From Cercis canadensis (Eukaryota; Streptophyta; Magnoliopsida; Fabales; Fabaceae), in contig QAOA01004742.1 of the NCBI GenBank assembly GCA_003255065.1, forward strand, positions 384,153-448,152: DNA of 64,000 nt, given 5' to 3'. A program made the translations under genes and the position numbers. Positions within the stretch are counted from its first letter, which is position 1, and every line of letters begins with the position of its first letter. The notes under the pieces were generated by a model. That model was not told the DNA's origin and made no database searches. It saw only the letters and a list, made by a program, of their open reading frames with translations. This document shows, in pieces, positions 1 through 11,299 of this stretch.

Positions 1-1269
1 ACACATTGCAAATCGCAGAGTGAAGCCAATCTAACACAAGAATCATCATCATATTCATGCAGTCTAAATAAACATTCCTTTGCATAAGTTCTACATTCTA
101 AAGGGAACAGAACATACAATAAGATAACCATATTTTTGAATTAGTGTCAATTAATATCTAAGGATCATGACATAGAAAATGATACACATAAAACAGACAC
201 AGAGAAGGGATGACAGAACAAAAATATTGAAACATACTTCAGAAAGTTGCAGGGCTACTTCTTTTGCTAGAAAAGAAATGCATGCAAGAAGCAGTTAGCA
301 CTACTAACAACCTTCTTGGGTACTTTTAAACAACATATCAATGTACATATTGATATTCAAAATGTCTACATCCTAAGCAAAAAGGCATGATTGATGTTCC
401 TATATATAAAAAAAGTTAAGCCGTACATGCTTCTTTGGTAAGGGTACCTCTATCTGTAAGTAGTAGAAAATATAATCATGACATTGATGCATTTCATGGA
501 CAATGATCACCATAAAAACTATATTTTTATGACCACAAAACTCTTGTTAGAAGTGGCTGTCCTTTGGCGCCTGCACCAGACCTTACATTTGCCTAAGTGG
601 CCAAAAACATCCTAAGGTCCTAGACAAACATCTGAAGCTAGCAAACAACCATGGAACTATAACAAACTAATCCACTATGCATCACCAACAAACCAATCTA
701 TGACTCCACACTTCAATCAAATTTCTCAAGTTTGTGTTAATTGACCCTTCAATAACATCAAATACTTCCATCTATTAAAATATTTCTATGTTGCAAAGCT
801 GCCACTATTTGCAGTCGAAGACCCTAGTTTTATCTTGCCAGGTTCCCAACTTTGGCATCTTTTCAGAAGATATAATACCAACAAACAAAATTTCAATTCC
901 TCAAGGTTATTCTATAATCTGCATGCTACTTCTCCTTCTTTTTTGTAATCAATTATAGAAGGTTGAAAACTGTCAGCCTATCCATATAGTTCTCATCAAA
1001 TACTATCACTCCCGGAATATTAACTAGTCTACATTTTACAAGGATACTTTTGGGAAGCTTTCCATTATCATCCCTACAAGAAGTCCACATCTAGTGACCC
1101 TTTTCTAGTGCCTTCTATTTTATTTTATAAAAAATGAATAATACGACCAGATGCATAGATATTGTGCTTCGCTATTACATAGATCACCAAAGGAAAATTC
1201 AGAGAGAAAAATGCTAATGCTCAAACAAGTTCAATAGAATTAGATGTATAACAATGTACAGAAACTTAC
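1..1269 (-). other. Intron (partial) of the Asterix gene
   Basis: This AT-rich stretch lies downstream of Asterix exon 2 on the minus strand. No ORF, RNA gene or recognisable repeat was seen. I looked for the last Asterix exon (expected to encode a short hydrophobic tail) and did not find it, so I treat this as intron continuing past the window edge. It could hold a diverged last exon. Confidence 0.5.
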
Positions 1270-1612
1270 ATGATAGCCATGGTAACCTGTTTAAGATCAG
1301 TTTCCATATTCCTCATGTTGCAAAGAGATTCGGCACAGAATATGAGAGCAAGCCAGGAGCAGAGCTTGTACTGCTTAGTATAAGAGAATAAAACGAAGTT
1401 TATTAGATCCATTCAGGACTAAACTAGTAGCAGTTAATGGAAGAAATAATACAAACCCTGAACATGACGCCGGCGACGCCGAATATAACGGCGATGAAAC
1501 CTGCGTAATCGATCGGCAGATCTTGCGGTGCAACCACCGGAGCCACGTATGGCTTAGCCGCCGCTGGCTGACGGGGATCGCTTGCCGACGACGCGTTCCC
1601 GTGCGATGACAT
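1270..1612 (-). CDS. Asterix (WDR83OS-type) PAT-complex subunit, 5' part only
   Basis: Small membrane protein of the Asterix family (UPF0139). In animals Asterix pairs with CCDC47 in the ER PAT complex, which shields transmembrane helices during insertion; the plant role is inferred from the family. Exon 1 is 1612-1457 (52 codons, starting MSSHGNASSASDPRQP) and ends in a hydrophobic stretch (DYAGFIAVIFGVAGVMFR). The donor at 1456 is GTTTGT. Exon 2 is 1370-1270 and encodes YKLCSWLALIFCAESLCNM followed by RNMETDLKQVTMAIM, with an AG acceptor before 1370 and a GTAAG donor after 1270. The start at 1612 is chosen over upstream in-frame codons because family members begin at this Met. The family is about 100 residues long, so about 15-20 C-terminal residues are missing. 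I did not find the last exon in 1-1269, and it probably lies beyond the left edge. Confidence 0.85.
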
Positions 1613-1991
1613 CTCCTCCGGTCCGATCTCTCCCTTGCGCGCGGAACGATTAGCACAGCTGCACAGATGTAAACTGGTTTTCTCCCTGCCACCGTGCTTT
1701 TTATTCATTAATTAGTTATTTATTTTTCCCAATAAAAAATTTCGAGATAATTATTTAGGAAAAGTCTAAAAAAACTCCATAAATTATATACTGTGTACAC
1801 TTTACTCTCAAAGTTTTAAAAAGTAAAAAATATCTCTTTTAACTATTAAAATGTACACTTTATCTCCAAAATCCAAACAAACGTTCGTTAATAGACAAAA
1901 ATGAGTACGTGTCCTGTACATGATATGATTAATATGGGTCATAGTATAATTTATATGGGTATAAATAAAAATAAATTTTAAAATATACACT

Positions 1992-3088
1992 TTATCCCCA
2001 AAACCCAAACAAACGTTTATTAATAGACAAAAATGAGTACGTATCCTGTACATGATATGATTAATATGGGCCATAGGATAATTTATATGAGTATAAATAA
2101 AAATAAATTTATAAAATTAAAATCAAAAAATAATATTCAAAATTTGTCATATTCATCCTCCAACTTCCCTCGGGCGTCTCTCTCAGCCATACTCTTCTTT
2201 CTTTCTCTCTCTCTCCCTCTCTCCCCCCATCTCTCTCCCTCATTGCTAAACCAGAGATCATTGCACTCCATGTAACCATGAATTTGTTCACCAAATTCCA
2301 ATGCATTAAAATGGGGGCAAGCTTGAAGGAGGGGTAAACACGGTCTAGCTTGAACAAGCAAAAATACTAGGCTAGACAGCACCCTAGTCATGACCCACCA
2401 AGAATACCTACTCAATACCTAGAGAGTCAATAAGTCCAACTAGGTCGCTGACCAAGAGTAAGGCGGTGTAGCAAGTAGCATACGGCGACGCATCCGTGTC
2501 GCCATAGCCGCGGAGGTCAGGGGCGATGCAGCAGTAGCCCAGGGAGGAGACNTTATCCCGAAAACCCAAACAAACATTCATTAATAGACAAAAATGAGTA
2601 CGTGTCATGTACATGATATGATTAATATAGGCCATAGGATAATTTATATGGGTATAAATAAAAATAAATTTATAAAATTAAAATCAAAACATAATATTCA
2701 AAATTTGTCATATTCATCCTCCAACTTCCCTCGGGCGTCTCTCTCAGCCATACTCTTCTTTCTTTCTCTCTCTCCCTCATTGCTAAACCAGAGATCACTG
2801 CACTCCATGTAACCATGAATTTGTTCACCAAATTCCAATGCATTAAAATGGGCGCAAGCTTGAAGGAGGGGTAAACACGGTCTAGCTTGAACAAGCAAAA
2901 ATACTAGGCTAGACAGCACCCTAGTCATGACCCACCAAGAATACCTACTCAATACCTAGAGAGTCAATAAGTCCAACTAGGTCGCTGACCAAGAGTAAGG
3001 CGGTGTAGCAAGTAGCAGACGGCGACGCATCCGTGTCGCCATAGCCGCGGAGGTCAGGGGCGATGCAGCAGTAGCCCAGGGAGGAGAC
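1992..3088. repeat. Direct duplication joined by a single N at 2552
   Basis: 1992-2551 and 2553-3088 are near-identical direct copies. They differ by a few bases and by about 24 bases in a CT-rich tract. The first copy ends at base 2551 and the second starts at 2553, with only one N between. This is the pattern expected when two overlapping contig ends are placed side by side without merging. Confidence 0.8.
2270..2551 (-). pseudogene. Second copy of the epoxide hydrolase fragment, cut by the gap
   Basis: The same fragment (SSLGYCCIAPDLRGYGDTDAS ... SLGIE, VFLVGHD) is repeated here, nearly base for base, and stops at the single N at 2552. It lacks the upstream HGVPE part found in the other copy. 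The copy ends exactly at the gap character, so it is probably an assembly duplicate and not a second capture. Confidence 0.65.
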
Positions 3089-3176
3089 TAAGAGAAGTTG
3101 ATGACGCCAAGAGTACCAGAGCTCAGGGAACCCCGTGGAGGAACAGAACTACTGGGCTTGGCTCTATTTTCTCCAT
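2805..3176 (-). pseudogene. Soluble epoxide hydrolase (alpha/beta-hydrolase) fragment
   Basis: Read on the minus strand from an ATG at 3176, this begins MEKIEPSPVVLFLHG, then (after a one-base frame change in the HGVPE region) ELWYSWRHQLLLVSSLGY, CCIAPDLRGYGDTDAS, LVSDLVGLIDSLGIE, VFLVGHD and GAV. This is the order seen in plant soluble epoxide hydrolases: the HGxPE oxyanion motif, APDLRGYGDTD, and the nucleophile elbow VGHDWGA. The Trp of the elbow and a Gln before VFLVGHD are stop codons, and more stops follow. About 100 residues of a family normally over 300 long are represented, and part of the N-terminal strand region after MEKIE is missing. It lies inside an inverted-repeat element and looks like a captured, decayed exon. 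It has no function as a protein. Confidence 0.75.
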
Positions 3177-3645
3177 TCTCAAATTTTGGAACTTGTGTTT
3201 TCTCTTCTGCCTCTAAATTCTGAACTTGCTGACTTGGGGGCTCTTGGGTTTTAATTTCTTCTTGAAATATTATTTCATTCCTTTCAAGAAAAGGACAGAA
3301 TAGGAAAACTAAATGCGAAAAAAGAACATGTTGAATAGGAAAACTAAGGAAGTTGGTAACGGTTTGGAGGGAGAAGAAGAGCCACCGAGGACCGAGGTCT
3401 CAGAGCTCGCAGTATCGTGGAGGGAGAAGGAAGAAAGTGATCACGTGACACTTACAAACAGTACACGTGCGTGACACATGCTTCTTTCCATCTATTATTG
3501 GACGTCCGTTTGAATTTTAGGGGTAAAACATACATTTTAATAGTTGAATGAGATTTTTCCTACGTTTTTTGAGTAAAATGCACATAGTATATAGTTCGGG
3601 TTTTTTTTTAAAAAATTTTCCTTAATTATTATTTCCGTTATTATC

Positions 3646-4052
3646 TTTGCTTATTTTGATTCTTCTAGCCGTATTTAAATTACTTATTTTGTCACTAGGC
3701 AAGTAAGAGTTGTAAGTGAGTATTCATTTTACTTAAAATATATATGGTTATCATTAATTTTTCATCTCTTAAAAAGTTATGTGAGTATTTTGTAGATTAT
3801 ATATAATTATCTTTTACTTAATATATAATTAATGATTACCATATGTGTTTATAGCTAACATTACATCACATTTTATTTTAAAAAATAAAGATCATTGCAA
3901 ATAAGATAATAACCTAAAAAACTATACTCCACTCAACTACAACTATTGTTCAACCTCTCACTCATCTCTTGTTAATTGATGGAAGTTTTAAATTTATATA
4001 TATATTAAGAAAATGATTCACAAATGACAAAAAATAGGATAAGGGCGTGTAA
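3646..4052. other. AT-rich spacer between two elements
   Basis: There is no ORF and no recognisable gene. The sequence is AT-rich with short direct repeats and separates the Pack-MULE-like element from the large MULE. Confidence 0.5.
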
Positions 4053-4530
4053 TGGGCAAATTTACTAAAATGATGTAAGAATAATAAATAAATACAAGAA
4101 AAGGTTACTGCTAAAATAATTTATTAAAATATGTCACTTTTGAATATCTTATTAAGGGCTACTGAATAAAATAAAAAATGTTATTTTGCATTACACCGTT
4201 TTACTTAAAAAAAATGCTACAACAAAATAGAGTATTAAGAGTCATAAAGCTTCCTCAAAAGCATAAAATGATGCCTTAAACACAACGTTTTCCTAAGAAA
4301 AATGTTGAATTGTTCTAGCATTTTATAAAGACAAACGTTGTAATCATTAAAGCGTTTTATTGAAGAAAATGTTGAAATGAAAAAGCACAAGTCAGAGGCA
4401 TAAGGAAAGATGAAAACGCTTAAATGAATTTCAGCGTTTCACTTGAAAAAAGTTGAAATGTTTTAGCGTTTTATAAAAAAAAATGCTACAACATTCCAGC
4501 ATTTTATCAAGTGAAACATTTTATCATTTT
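4053..4530 (+). repeat. Left terminal inverted repeat of the MULE
   Basis: Pairs with about 12047-11500 on the opposite strand. It contains several copies of the short AGCGTTT(T)/AAACGCT motif spaced through the repeat. Divergence between the ends is substantial by eye, which suggests an old insertion. Confidence 0.75.
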
Positions 4531-4778
4531 AGCGTTTTTACTTGAAATACGCAACACATTGAATTGTCATTAATGCATAACTGCCACCCATTTACCCCTC
4601 ACCCCCCTCCGCTGGTCCTTTTTTATTTTCTTCTTCCCCGCCCCTTTCACTTCCATCGGTCCCTTTCAATTTCATTTTAGCATTTTCAAATTACCATATC
4701 TGCTCAGTGCTTCTTCTTCCTTGTCTCTTTGTTGTCTAATTTTCTTGTCTTATTATTGTGTCTCATTTTGGCTTGGAA

Positions 4779-5905
4779 ATGGCACAACGTAATGTTATTT
4801 TGTCTGCAGTTAAGGATAACTCAATATTGACATTACAACCATACCATATTTATACTAAAACGTTAAACCATAGAGTAAGTACATTTTTTTTATTAAGAAA
4901 TATAAATTGAAAAATTTAAATTGTTAGTGTAAATGTGTTAATTTATTTTTGTACTTAATAATTATAAAATTTATATAACATATTTATTAGTTTACTTTTT
5001 TGATTAAATTGATAAAATATATTTGTTAGTTTAAATTTGTAGGTAGTAATTAATTTTGGTTAATATTTGTTAAAATGGTCGAGTTAATTTTTTTATTGTA
5101 CATTATTGTTAAATTGATATAGTGCATTTGTTTATTTAAATTAGTAGAGTTTGAATTTTAGGTTAATAATTATAATATTTGCATAGTTAATGTGATAGTT
5201 TAAATTTATGATTAATAATGTTGAATTAGTATGGTTGATTTGTTGTTTCAATTTTTTGTAATAATTGTTACTTTGGTTCATGTTAGACATCAAGATAGGT
5301 GCACCCTCGCACTCATAAGATCTCATTGCTGCCTGATGATTTATGCAATATCTAGAGAGGGCCGAATTTGGAGCAGTTTCATTTGTTAGGCCAATGCAGA
5401 TAGACAGAGAGTATATATCTGTATTAGTAGAGCGATGACGCCGTGAGACACACACATTCCACATGGCTTCTAGAGAATACATTATCACCCTATAGGACGT
5501 AGATGTCTTGTTGGGACTGCGTGTGGATGAGGTAGCGGTGGGTAGTAGAAACCACCACCCTATATGGCACCATGAGGTTTTTTGTCAACTGGGTGTGATT
5601 GTAGATCCAGGATCCGACTAAAGTGGTTGAAGGAAACATTTCAAGAATGCCCCTGAGCATGTAGTTGAGCGTTATGCGAGAGCATATATTTTGTTGATGA
5701 TAGGCAATTAGTTGATCTCATATACTACTGGGAACTATATTAATCTGATGTACATGTAGTTGTTGGAGGATTTGGACTATGCAGGTCGGTGGAGTTGGGG
5801 TTCGTCAATGCTTGCTCACCTGTATCGAAGCCTGTGCAACTTCAGCCTTGGACAAACTCTATATATCGGAGGGTGCACAACCCTCATGCAATATCTTTAT
5901 TAAAT
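4779..5905 (+). pseudogene. Plant mobile domain (PMD, MAIN-like) gene, decayed
   Basis: A first exon probably starts at ATG 4779 (MAQRNVILSAVKDNSILTLQ). After an intron-like gap, 5286-5550 reads YLERAEFGAVSFVRPMQIDR, EYISVLVER, RRETHTFHMASREYIITL, DVDVLLGLRVDEVAVG. The typical PMD order is ISxLVERWRxETHTFHxxxGExxITLQDVxxLLGLxVDGxxVTG. The Trp after ER and the Gln before DVDV are stop codons here, and two more stops lie upstream. A downstream part at 5785-5900 reads GRWSWGSSMLAHLYRSLCN then FSLGQTLYIGGCTTLMQYLY, the conserved C-terminal PMD block. PMD proteins include Arabidopsis MAIN and MAIL1, nuclear proteins needed for transposon silencing and genome stability, and the domain is also known from transposons. 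This copy is carried by a MULE and is not functional. Confidence 0.8.
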
Positions 5906-7990
5906 AGTATTGAACGATGTGAAAATGTAAAATGCCTATTGCGGGCCATCATTTTCTTAGTATCCTCAGTCCACACTCTCCCACTCGCTAATCTTGCTCA
6001 AACTAATTTTTGTCTCTCAATAAAAATACGGTTCATTCTGTAGTATATGGCTCTGACAAAGACAATGATAAACATGTTGCGAACATCATTCAATATGTCA
6101 TTTACATTTTTAGCTAGATTAGTCGTCATTAGCCTATATCGTCTGCCCTGGTTGTTTCATTGTTGTGTCTACTTTGCCTTATCAATATCATTGATATATC
6201 TCCAAGCTCAATCATCCTCACACTCACCATGTATCTCATTCATTAAGTCATCAAATTTGAATGAGTCAAAATGAGCAACTATGAATTAAAGTTAAACGTT
6301 AAATTAGACCTCAATTTTTATCACAATTTATAATTGATAACGAATTTTTTGGTTCATTGATATTCTTACAAGTTCTGTAAATTTTGTGCTTCAGACTGAC
6401 ATCCTTGAAAGTATTATTCCAATTGCTCACCACGTACTGCAAATAAAAAAAATTATGTCATAATGGTGGACGTCAACTGACATGTTGATATTCGATGAAT
6501 GACAATATGCTAACATGCAAGTTTGAAATTATTGCAACATCCTGCATGTCACCGGTCATATGTTGTCTTAGATGCCTAAAAAACCATGACCATACATATC
6601 TGGTTTCACCTTCAACGACGACATAAGTTACAAGTAACAGAGAGCGAGAGAATGAACAATGTCTCATTATACTTCCCGTACATAAAAGTTTTATTAATCT
6701 AGACCACTTGTTTGCAAAAATAGAATGTGTTAATGCATGACTTAAAGGCTTAGAAAACATGTTGAAATTTCTTTACCGTCGGATTATTCGTTAGCCTTCC
6801 TATTCATCGATTATCCAGATATCATTCCACTATGGTTCTGAGTGCATATTTTTGCAGTGTAGTCATTCATCTTGTTTACTGATTGTAACTCTTATCTCAA
6901 TCACCTTATACTTGAGCGATAGCTCTTTGCTTCACAAGCCACATTTTTCTATACGATATTTGGTAGAAGAAAGTACTCTTAATGCACTATTGTATTATTT
7001 TGATTGGCACATCAAGCTTCTCTTGAATCATGCTAATAATGATTGTCGCAATCACCTTAATATCCAATTTGTTGTGGTCTTGTGTTAAGGTGACATTTGT
7101 GTAACTGTGTGGGTCATTGTACTTTCTTATCTCTCACATTTTGTTCTTGCTTCTTATGCAAACTCTAAGTCTTCAATTACATCCTGCACCATAATTTGGA
7201 CACTTCAAAATTAATTTATGGGGTTTGAACTCTTTCACTTTGAAACTATGGTGCATGTGAAGAGAGCATTGTTTCACAACTAACTGAATATTTTCTTTGC
7301 TGTTGAACTATTATCCTATTTGTAGTTTCTTACCTTTTTGTCACCGACTAACCCCATAAGCTCTTTTAACATCATCAGTTAAATGCATCGCCTCCTAATT
7401 AACGTATGAATAGTATAGAGGAAGCACCGATTAGATTGGTGTCACATTTTGAGGTGTGACAGATATCGGTTTCTCCCCAAGCAGTTGCACATTCAAATCT
7501 AACACGTCTTTAGGTTCCTCCTCATCATTGGATTATCTCCCATCTAGTACGTACTCTATTTTGTTATTATCACTTGTGTCTATTAGAGAATTAATATAAG
7601 AGTTAGTTTCACCGATATTTGATTGCACACCTCCATGTTCACTGTCTTAAGCTTCAATTGCCCTTGGACGAACATCCGAACCGAGTCACGGGTCACTATA
7701 TTCATACACATGACTTCCTTTAGGGATACAAATTTGACTATAACTAGTCAAACCATATTGTAATCCACATGAACCAAACTCCAATTAATAACAAGGTTCT
7801 GTTTTTATCCTTATTTGTTTATATGGAGGATATGAACCAAGGAATGAATAAGGGTCACTCACATCAATAGCTTCCAGTTGGCCACTATCTCTGGTATATT
7901 CACAGTCTTAACATCTACAAATATCTCAATTGTACCAAGAGATTCATGTTTACCATAACTTTCAAATATCATCTCTGTCATAACATACCC
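5906..7990 (-). pseudogene. MULE transposase, C-terminal and catalytic part, decayed
   Basis: The minus strand carries MuDR-type transposase blocks in several frames. Around 6670-6480 it reads VVVEGETRYVWSWFFRHLRQ, HMTGDMQDVAIISNLHVSIL, which matches the conserved 'VEGE..xWxWFLxxLR ... xIxSDRHxGI' part of the MULE domain containing catalytic acidic residues. Around 6130-5906 it reads RRYRLMTTNLAKNVNDILND, VRNMFIIVFVRAIYYRMNRI, FIERQKLV, RLASGRVWTEDTKKMMARN, matching 'GRRYGxMTTNLxExxNxVLKxxRxLPI...'. Many stops and frame changes separate these blocks. The gene is convergent with the PMD gene, and its N-terminal part lies at 10600-10927 beyond an inserted repeat. Confidence 0.8.
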
Positions 7991-10600
7991 GGATGTCGCT
8001 ATAACGAGGATGGCTAAAATAAAAAGAGATTTAGTTTTCGAAATGAAAACTCTGGAGTCGCCATCAATCGTATTAAAAATCTGGGAAACAATTGGAAAAC
8101 CTCTTTTAATTTCTAAAAAAATATGTCTGCGAACCAGAAAAGGTTCGGGAGTCTAATTGTGTATAGGGAAGGTGTTAGGCACCCTATAACACCTGTCTAA
8201 ACGATGGTTACCTAAAATTAATTGTGTAAATTAAATCATGGCCTGTTCGTATTTATTTTATCCCTAAAAGAAAAATAGGTGATTATTTAAAACAGGACTT
8301 GATTCGTCACCCTCGAATGCCTACGTACCCTAATTAGGGATCAAAGTCCGCGTAGTTCGCAATGATTCAAAATAAATTTTTATTTTTATTATTATTATAT
8401 ATTTTTTATTTTTCGAAATTAAAATTAAAAGGAATTCAAAATTTTCAAAATAAAAAAATTGTGCTATGCATGAATCTAATCGCGTCCTAATCTTTCCACT
8501 TTGTTCTCACGCTTCTCTTTTCCCAAAGCGGCACTTATCTTTACCTCGGGCAGATAGAAGAGCCACCCCTATGGGAGTAAGTCGCTCATATCTCTCCCTT
8601 GACAAGTAAGGGGCCTATGGATACTAGTCGCATAGAATTAACTAAATGAATGTAAAGTACATGATATGTAAGCCCATTTTGTGGGCCTGATTTAGCCTAG
8701 AATAGAAAACAGCTCAACAAATCAGAGGACATAAACCAGTCCATTTCATGGGCCAGGTCCAATTCATACAAAAAATAGCTTAGCACATTAAGAACAACGG
8801 ACTAAATAGAACCTCAACCAATCAACAAAAAATGAAAAAATTATGAATATTTCTCAAATTGAAGATATACATCTTATGATTTTAAAAAGATAAGAAGCAC
8901 CTAAATCGGGGCTCTATATCTCCAGAAAGATTTTAAAGACTATATGCTGTTGTAGAAAATCAACTAGCTTAACAATACAGAAAACAACAAAACTTTAAAT
9001 GTAAACTAAGAATAAAGTAGACGAAAAAAAAATCTGAAAATTATATATATTTAAGACACACATCTTATGATTCTAGTGAGACTAACATCACTTAATTNGA
9101 ACCTGTATAACTCTAGAAAGAAATAAAAGATCGCACACTGTCAGAGAAAACCAACAGGCTTGACAAGACAGAGAAATAGCCAAATTTAAATCGAAACCGA
9201 GAGCAAGGGAGACATGCAAAAAATATGAAACTAATATATATTGAAACTACATCTCTTGCGGTTCTAATGAGATCAATATCACTTAATTTGAAGATGTATA
9301 TCTCCAGAAATAAATAAAATATTGCACACTATCGGAGAAATCCAACAGGCTTGATAGGACAGAGAAACAACCAACTTTAAATCGAAACCGAGAGCAAGGG
9401 AGACATGAAAAAAATTTGAAAATAATATATATTTAAACTACATGTCTTGTGGTTCTAATGAGATCAATATCACTTAATTTGGAGCCGTATATCTCCAAAA
9501 ATAAATAAAATATTGCGCACTGTCGGAGAAAACCAGCAGGCTTGACAGGACAGAGAAACAGCCAAATTTAAATCAAAACTGAGAGCCGGGGGGACATGTA
9601 AAAAATCTGAAAATAATATATATTAAAATCACACATCTTACGGTTCTAATGAGACTAACATCAATTAATTTGGAATCGTATAACTCCAGAACGAAATAAA
9701 AGATTGTACACTGTTAGAAAAAACCAAAGGCTTGACATGACAGAAAAATAGTCAAACTTAAATCAAAACTGGGAGCAAAGGAGACATGAAAAAAATCTGA
9801 AACTAATATATACTAAAAACACACATCTTACGGTTCTAATGAGACCAATATCAATTAATTTGGAACCGTATAACTCCAGAAAGAAATAAAAGATTGTACA
9901 CTGCCAGAGAAAATCAAAGGCTTGACAGGGCAGAAAAACAGCCAAACTTAAATCGAAACTGGGACGACATGAAAAAAATCTGAAACTAATATATATTAAA
10001 AGCACACCTCTTACGGTTCTAATGAGACCAACATCAATTAATTTGGAGCCCTGAAGCTTTGTCTAGAAAAATAAAACCAACTACTGCCAGAGCTGCCTAA
10101 AAGCTGTGAAAATGAAGAAATCTTACCTTAGTTCTCTTTCTCTTTGCCTTCTCTTTTTCCTTGTTTCAGTTATGTTCTCTCTATTGCTCTTTTTCTTTTA
10201 TTGCTGTTTGTATTTGTTTTAGCCCTTGTCTCTTGCTTTTATATTACTCACCTTGCACCTAAGTCCTTCACATCTCTCTCTCTATTTGTGTTAACCTCCA
10301 TCTCTTCCTCTCTTTAAAACACTTATCCCCTCTATCCCCTTTTTGGTGTTTCAATTGCACACAATCTCTAACTCTCTCTTTTATTTTTAACTTACTCATG
10401 ACTCTTACTTCCTTTTATTAAAATAAAAATAATAATAAAAATGAAACTCATGCACATGAATCCCACTAGGTCTCTTTCTCTATTTTTTTTTTTTTCTAAA
10501 TCATTTATCCCTCTCTCTTTTGTTTCCAACTTACTCATGTCTCTTATTTTTTCATGCACTCACATCTCTTTCTATGTCTATCTCTTCCCACACATTTAAT
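7990..10600. mobile_element. Repeat element inserted into the MULE transposase gene
   Basis: This block interrupts the MULE transposase and has no coding region. Near 8040-8200 it carries a 'GGAGTCGCCATCAATC ... GGTGTTAGGCACCC' stretch that I recognise as a common plant dispersed-repeat motif. Then come a tandem array (8820-10110) and a T/C-rich tail (10110-10560). The boundaries are approximate, set by where transposase-like sequence stops on each side. The family may be LTR-derived, but no LTR pair or coding domain was seen, so it is left unclassified. It is younger than the MULE it sits in. Confidence 0.5.
8820..10110. repeat. Tandem array, about 190-bp unit, six to seven copies
   Basis: Units begin near 8830, 9020, 9211, 9402, 9591, 9781 and 9965, a spacing of about 184-191 bp. 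Each carries the same blocks: ACATGAAAAAAATCTGAAA, ATATATAT, CATCTTACGGTTCTAATGAG, AATTTGGAACCGTATAACTC, AAGGCTTGACAGGACAGA, TTAAATCGAAACTGGGAGC. The later units are most alike and the first two most diverged. An N at 9098 stands inside a unit. No coding capacity was seen. Confidence 0.85.
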
Positions 10601-10927
10601 TATATCATATGTGTATATATATATATATAAATATAATTTATTATTTGGACGAAAATAAGTGTCCACAATCTCAATATCATTATCACACTCTAGTTCAACA
10701 ACATTATAAAATAATTTATTCACAGATATCGAAAATCTATAAATAATCTTGTTAATAACTTTATTTGTTGAAAGATCTAATTTATGATGAACAATAAGTT
10801 GTAGATGTTGTAGTCCACATTTGTTCTTCAGGTTCAAACCAACGGGTCTTGCACCATCATACATGATACCTTTAGGTCCATCGTATATATGACAATTATA
10901 ATAGACTATTAGAAACATCTTATTCAT
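10600..10927 (-). pseudogene. MULE transposase, N-terminal part separated by an insertion
   Basis: The minus strand from ATG 10927 reads MNKMFLIVYYNCHIYDGPKG, IMYDGARPVGLNLKNKCGLQ, HLQLIVHHKLDLSTNKVINK, IIYRFSISVNKLFYNVVELE, CDNDIEIVDTYFRPNNKLYL. This has the layout of the N-terminal region of plant MULE transposases: a short beta-rich start, a block ending in 'CDDD', and an 'ELYVE'-like end. The reading frame runs into a TA-rich microsatellite where the inserted repeat begins. The downstream part of the same gene resumes near 7990. Confidence 0.65.
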
Positions 10928-11299
10928 GAATAATCAATGACACATAACAACATAGTTTAACAAAGTTCAATTTCAATAATTAGTTTATGAAGTTATTTTG
11001 TTCCACTAAATCAACATAATCTAACAACAAACATAAGTTTTAATAGTTAAAATTACATACATATACACATGTTTAACATTTTTAAATATTATTATCTATA
11101 ATTTTATAGTAAAATAATAATTTAAACGTACTTTAACAACTTCTAAACATTTCAATTTTTGCTCTCAACTATTACAAACTTGCACTCTTTTAGCACTTCA
11201 AAATAATTTTACTATGTTTCTCTCTCAATTTCACAACTCACTATTTAGCAAATGTAAAAAACCAATTTGAAGAAGCGGTATTTATAGGACAATCTCAAA
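10928..11299. other. Probable promoter side of the MULE transposase gene
   Basis: AT-rich, non-coding stretch between the transposase N-terminus and the right terminal repeat. No clear signal was identified. Confidence 0.35.

Larger units (their letters stand above)
1743..3645. mobile_element. Pack-MULE-like element with long inverted ends and a captured gene fragment
   Basis: The two ends are imperfect inverted repeats of roughly 150 bp. Left 1743-1895 reads from GAGATAATTATTTAGGAAAA through ACTATTAAAATGTACACTTT to CGTTAATAG. Right 3645-3490, read on the minus strand, gives the same order of words with scattered mismatches (AATAATTAAGGAAAA, CTATATACTATGTGCATTTT, ACTATTAAAATGT, CCAATAATAG). 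Inside are a subterminal repeat in three copies (about 1850-1975, 1980-2105, 2553-2665), a CT-rich tract and an epoxide-hydrolase fragment. No transposase is present. Long inverted ends with captured host coding sequence fit the Pack-MULE class, but I could not find a 9-11 bp target duplication, so the class is an inference. The element sits about 130 bp upstream of the Asterix start codon. Confidence 0.6.

Noticed and set aside
1743-3645. A 9-11 bp target duplication for the Pack-MULE-like element, and likewise for the 4053-12047 MULE
   Set aside because: I compared both flanks by eye and found no convincing match, so none is claimed.
5141-5488. A 115-residue minus-strand ORF
   Set aside because: It is the antisense of the PMD pseudogene, and the PMD motifs are read from the plus strand.
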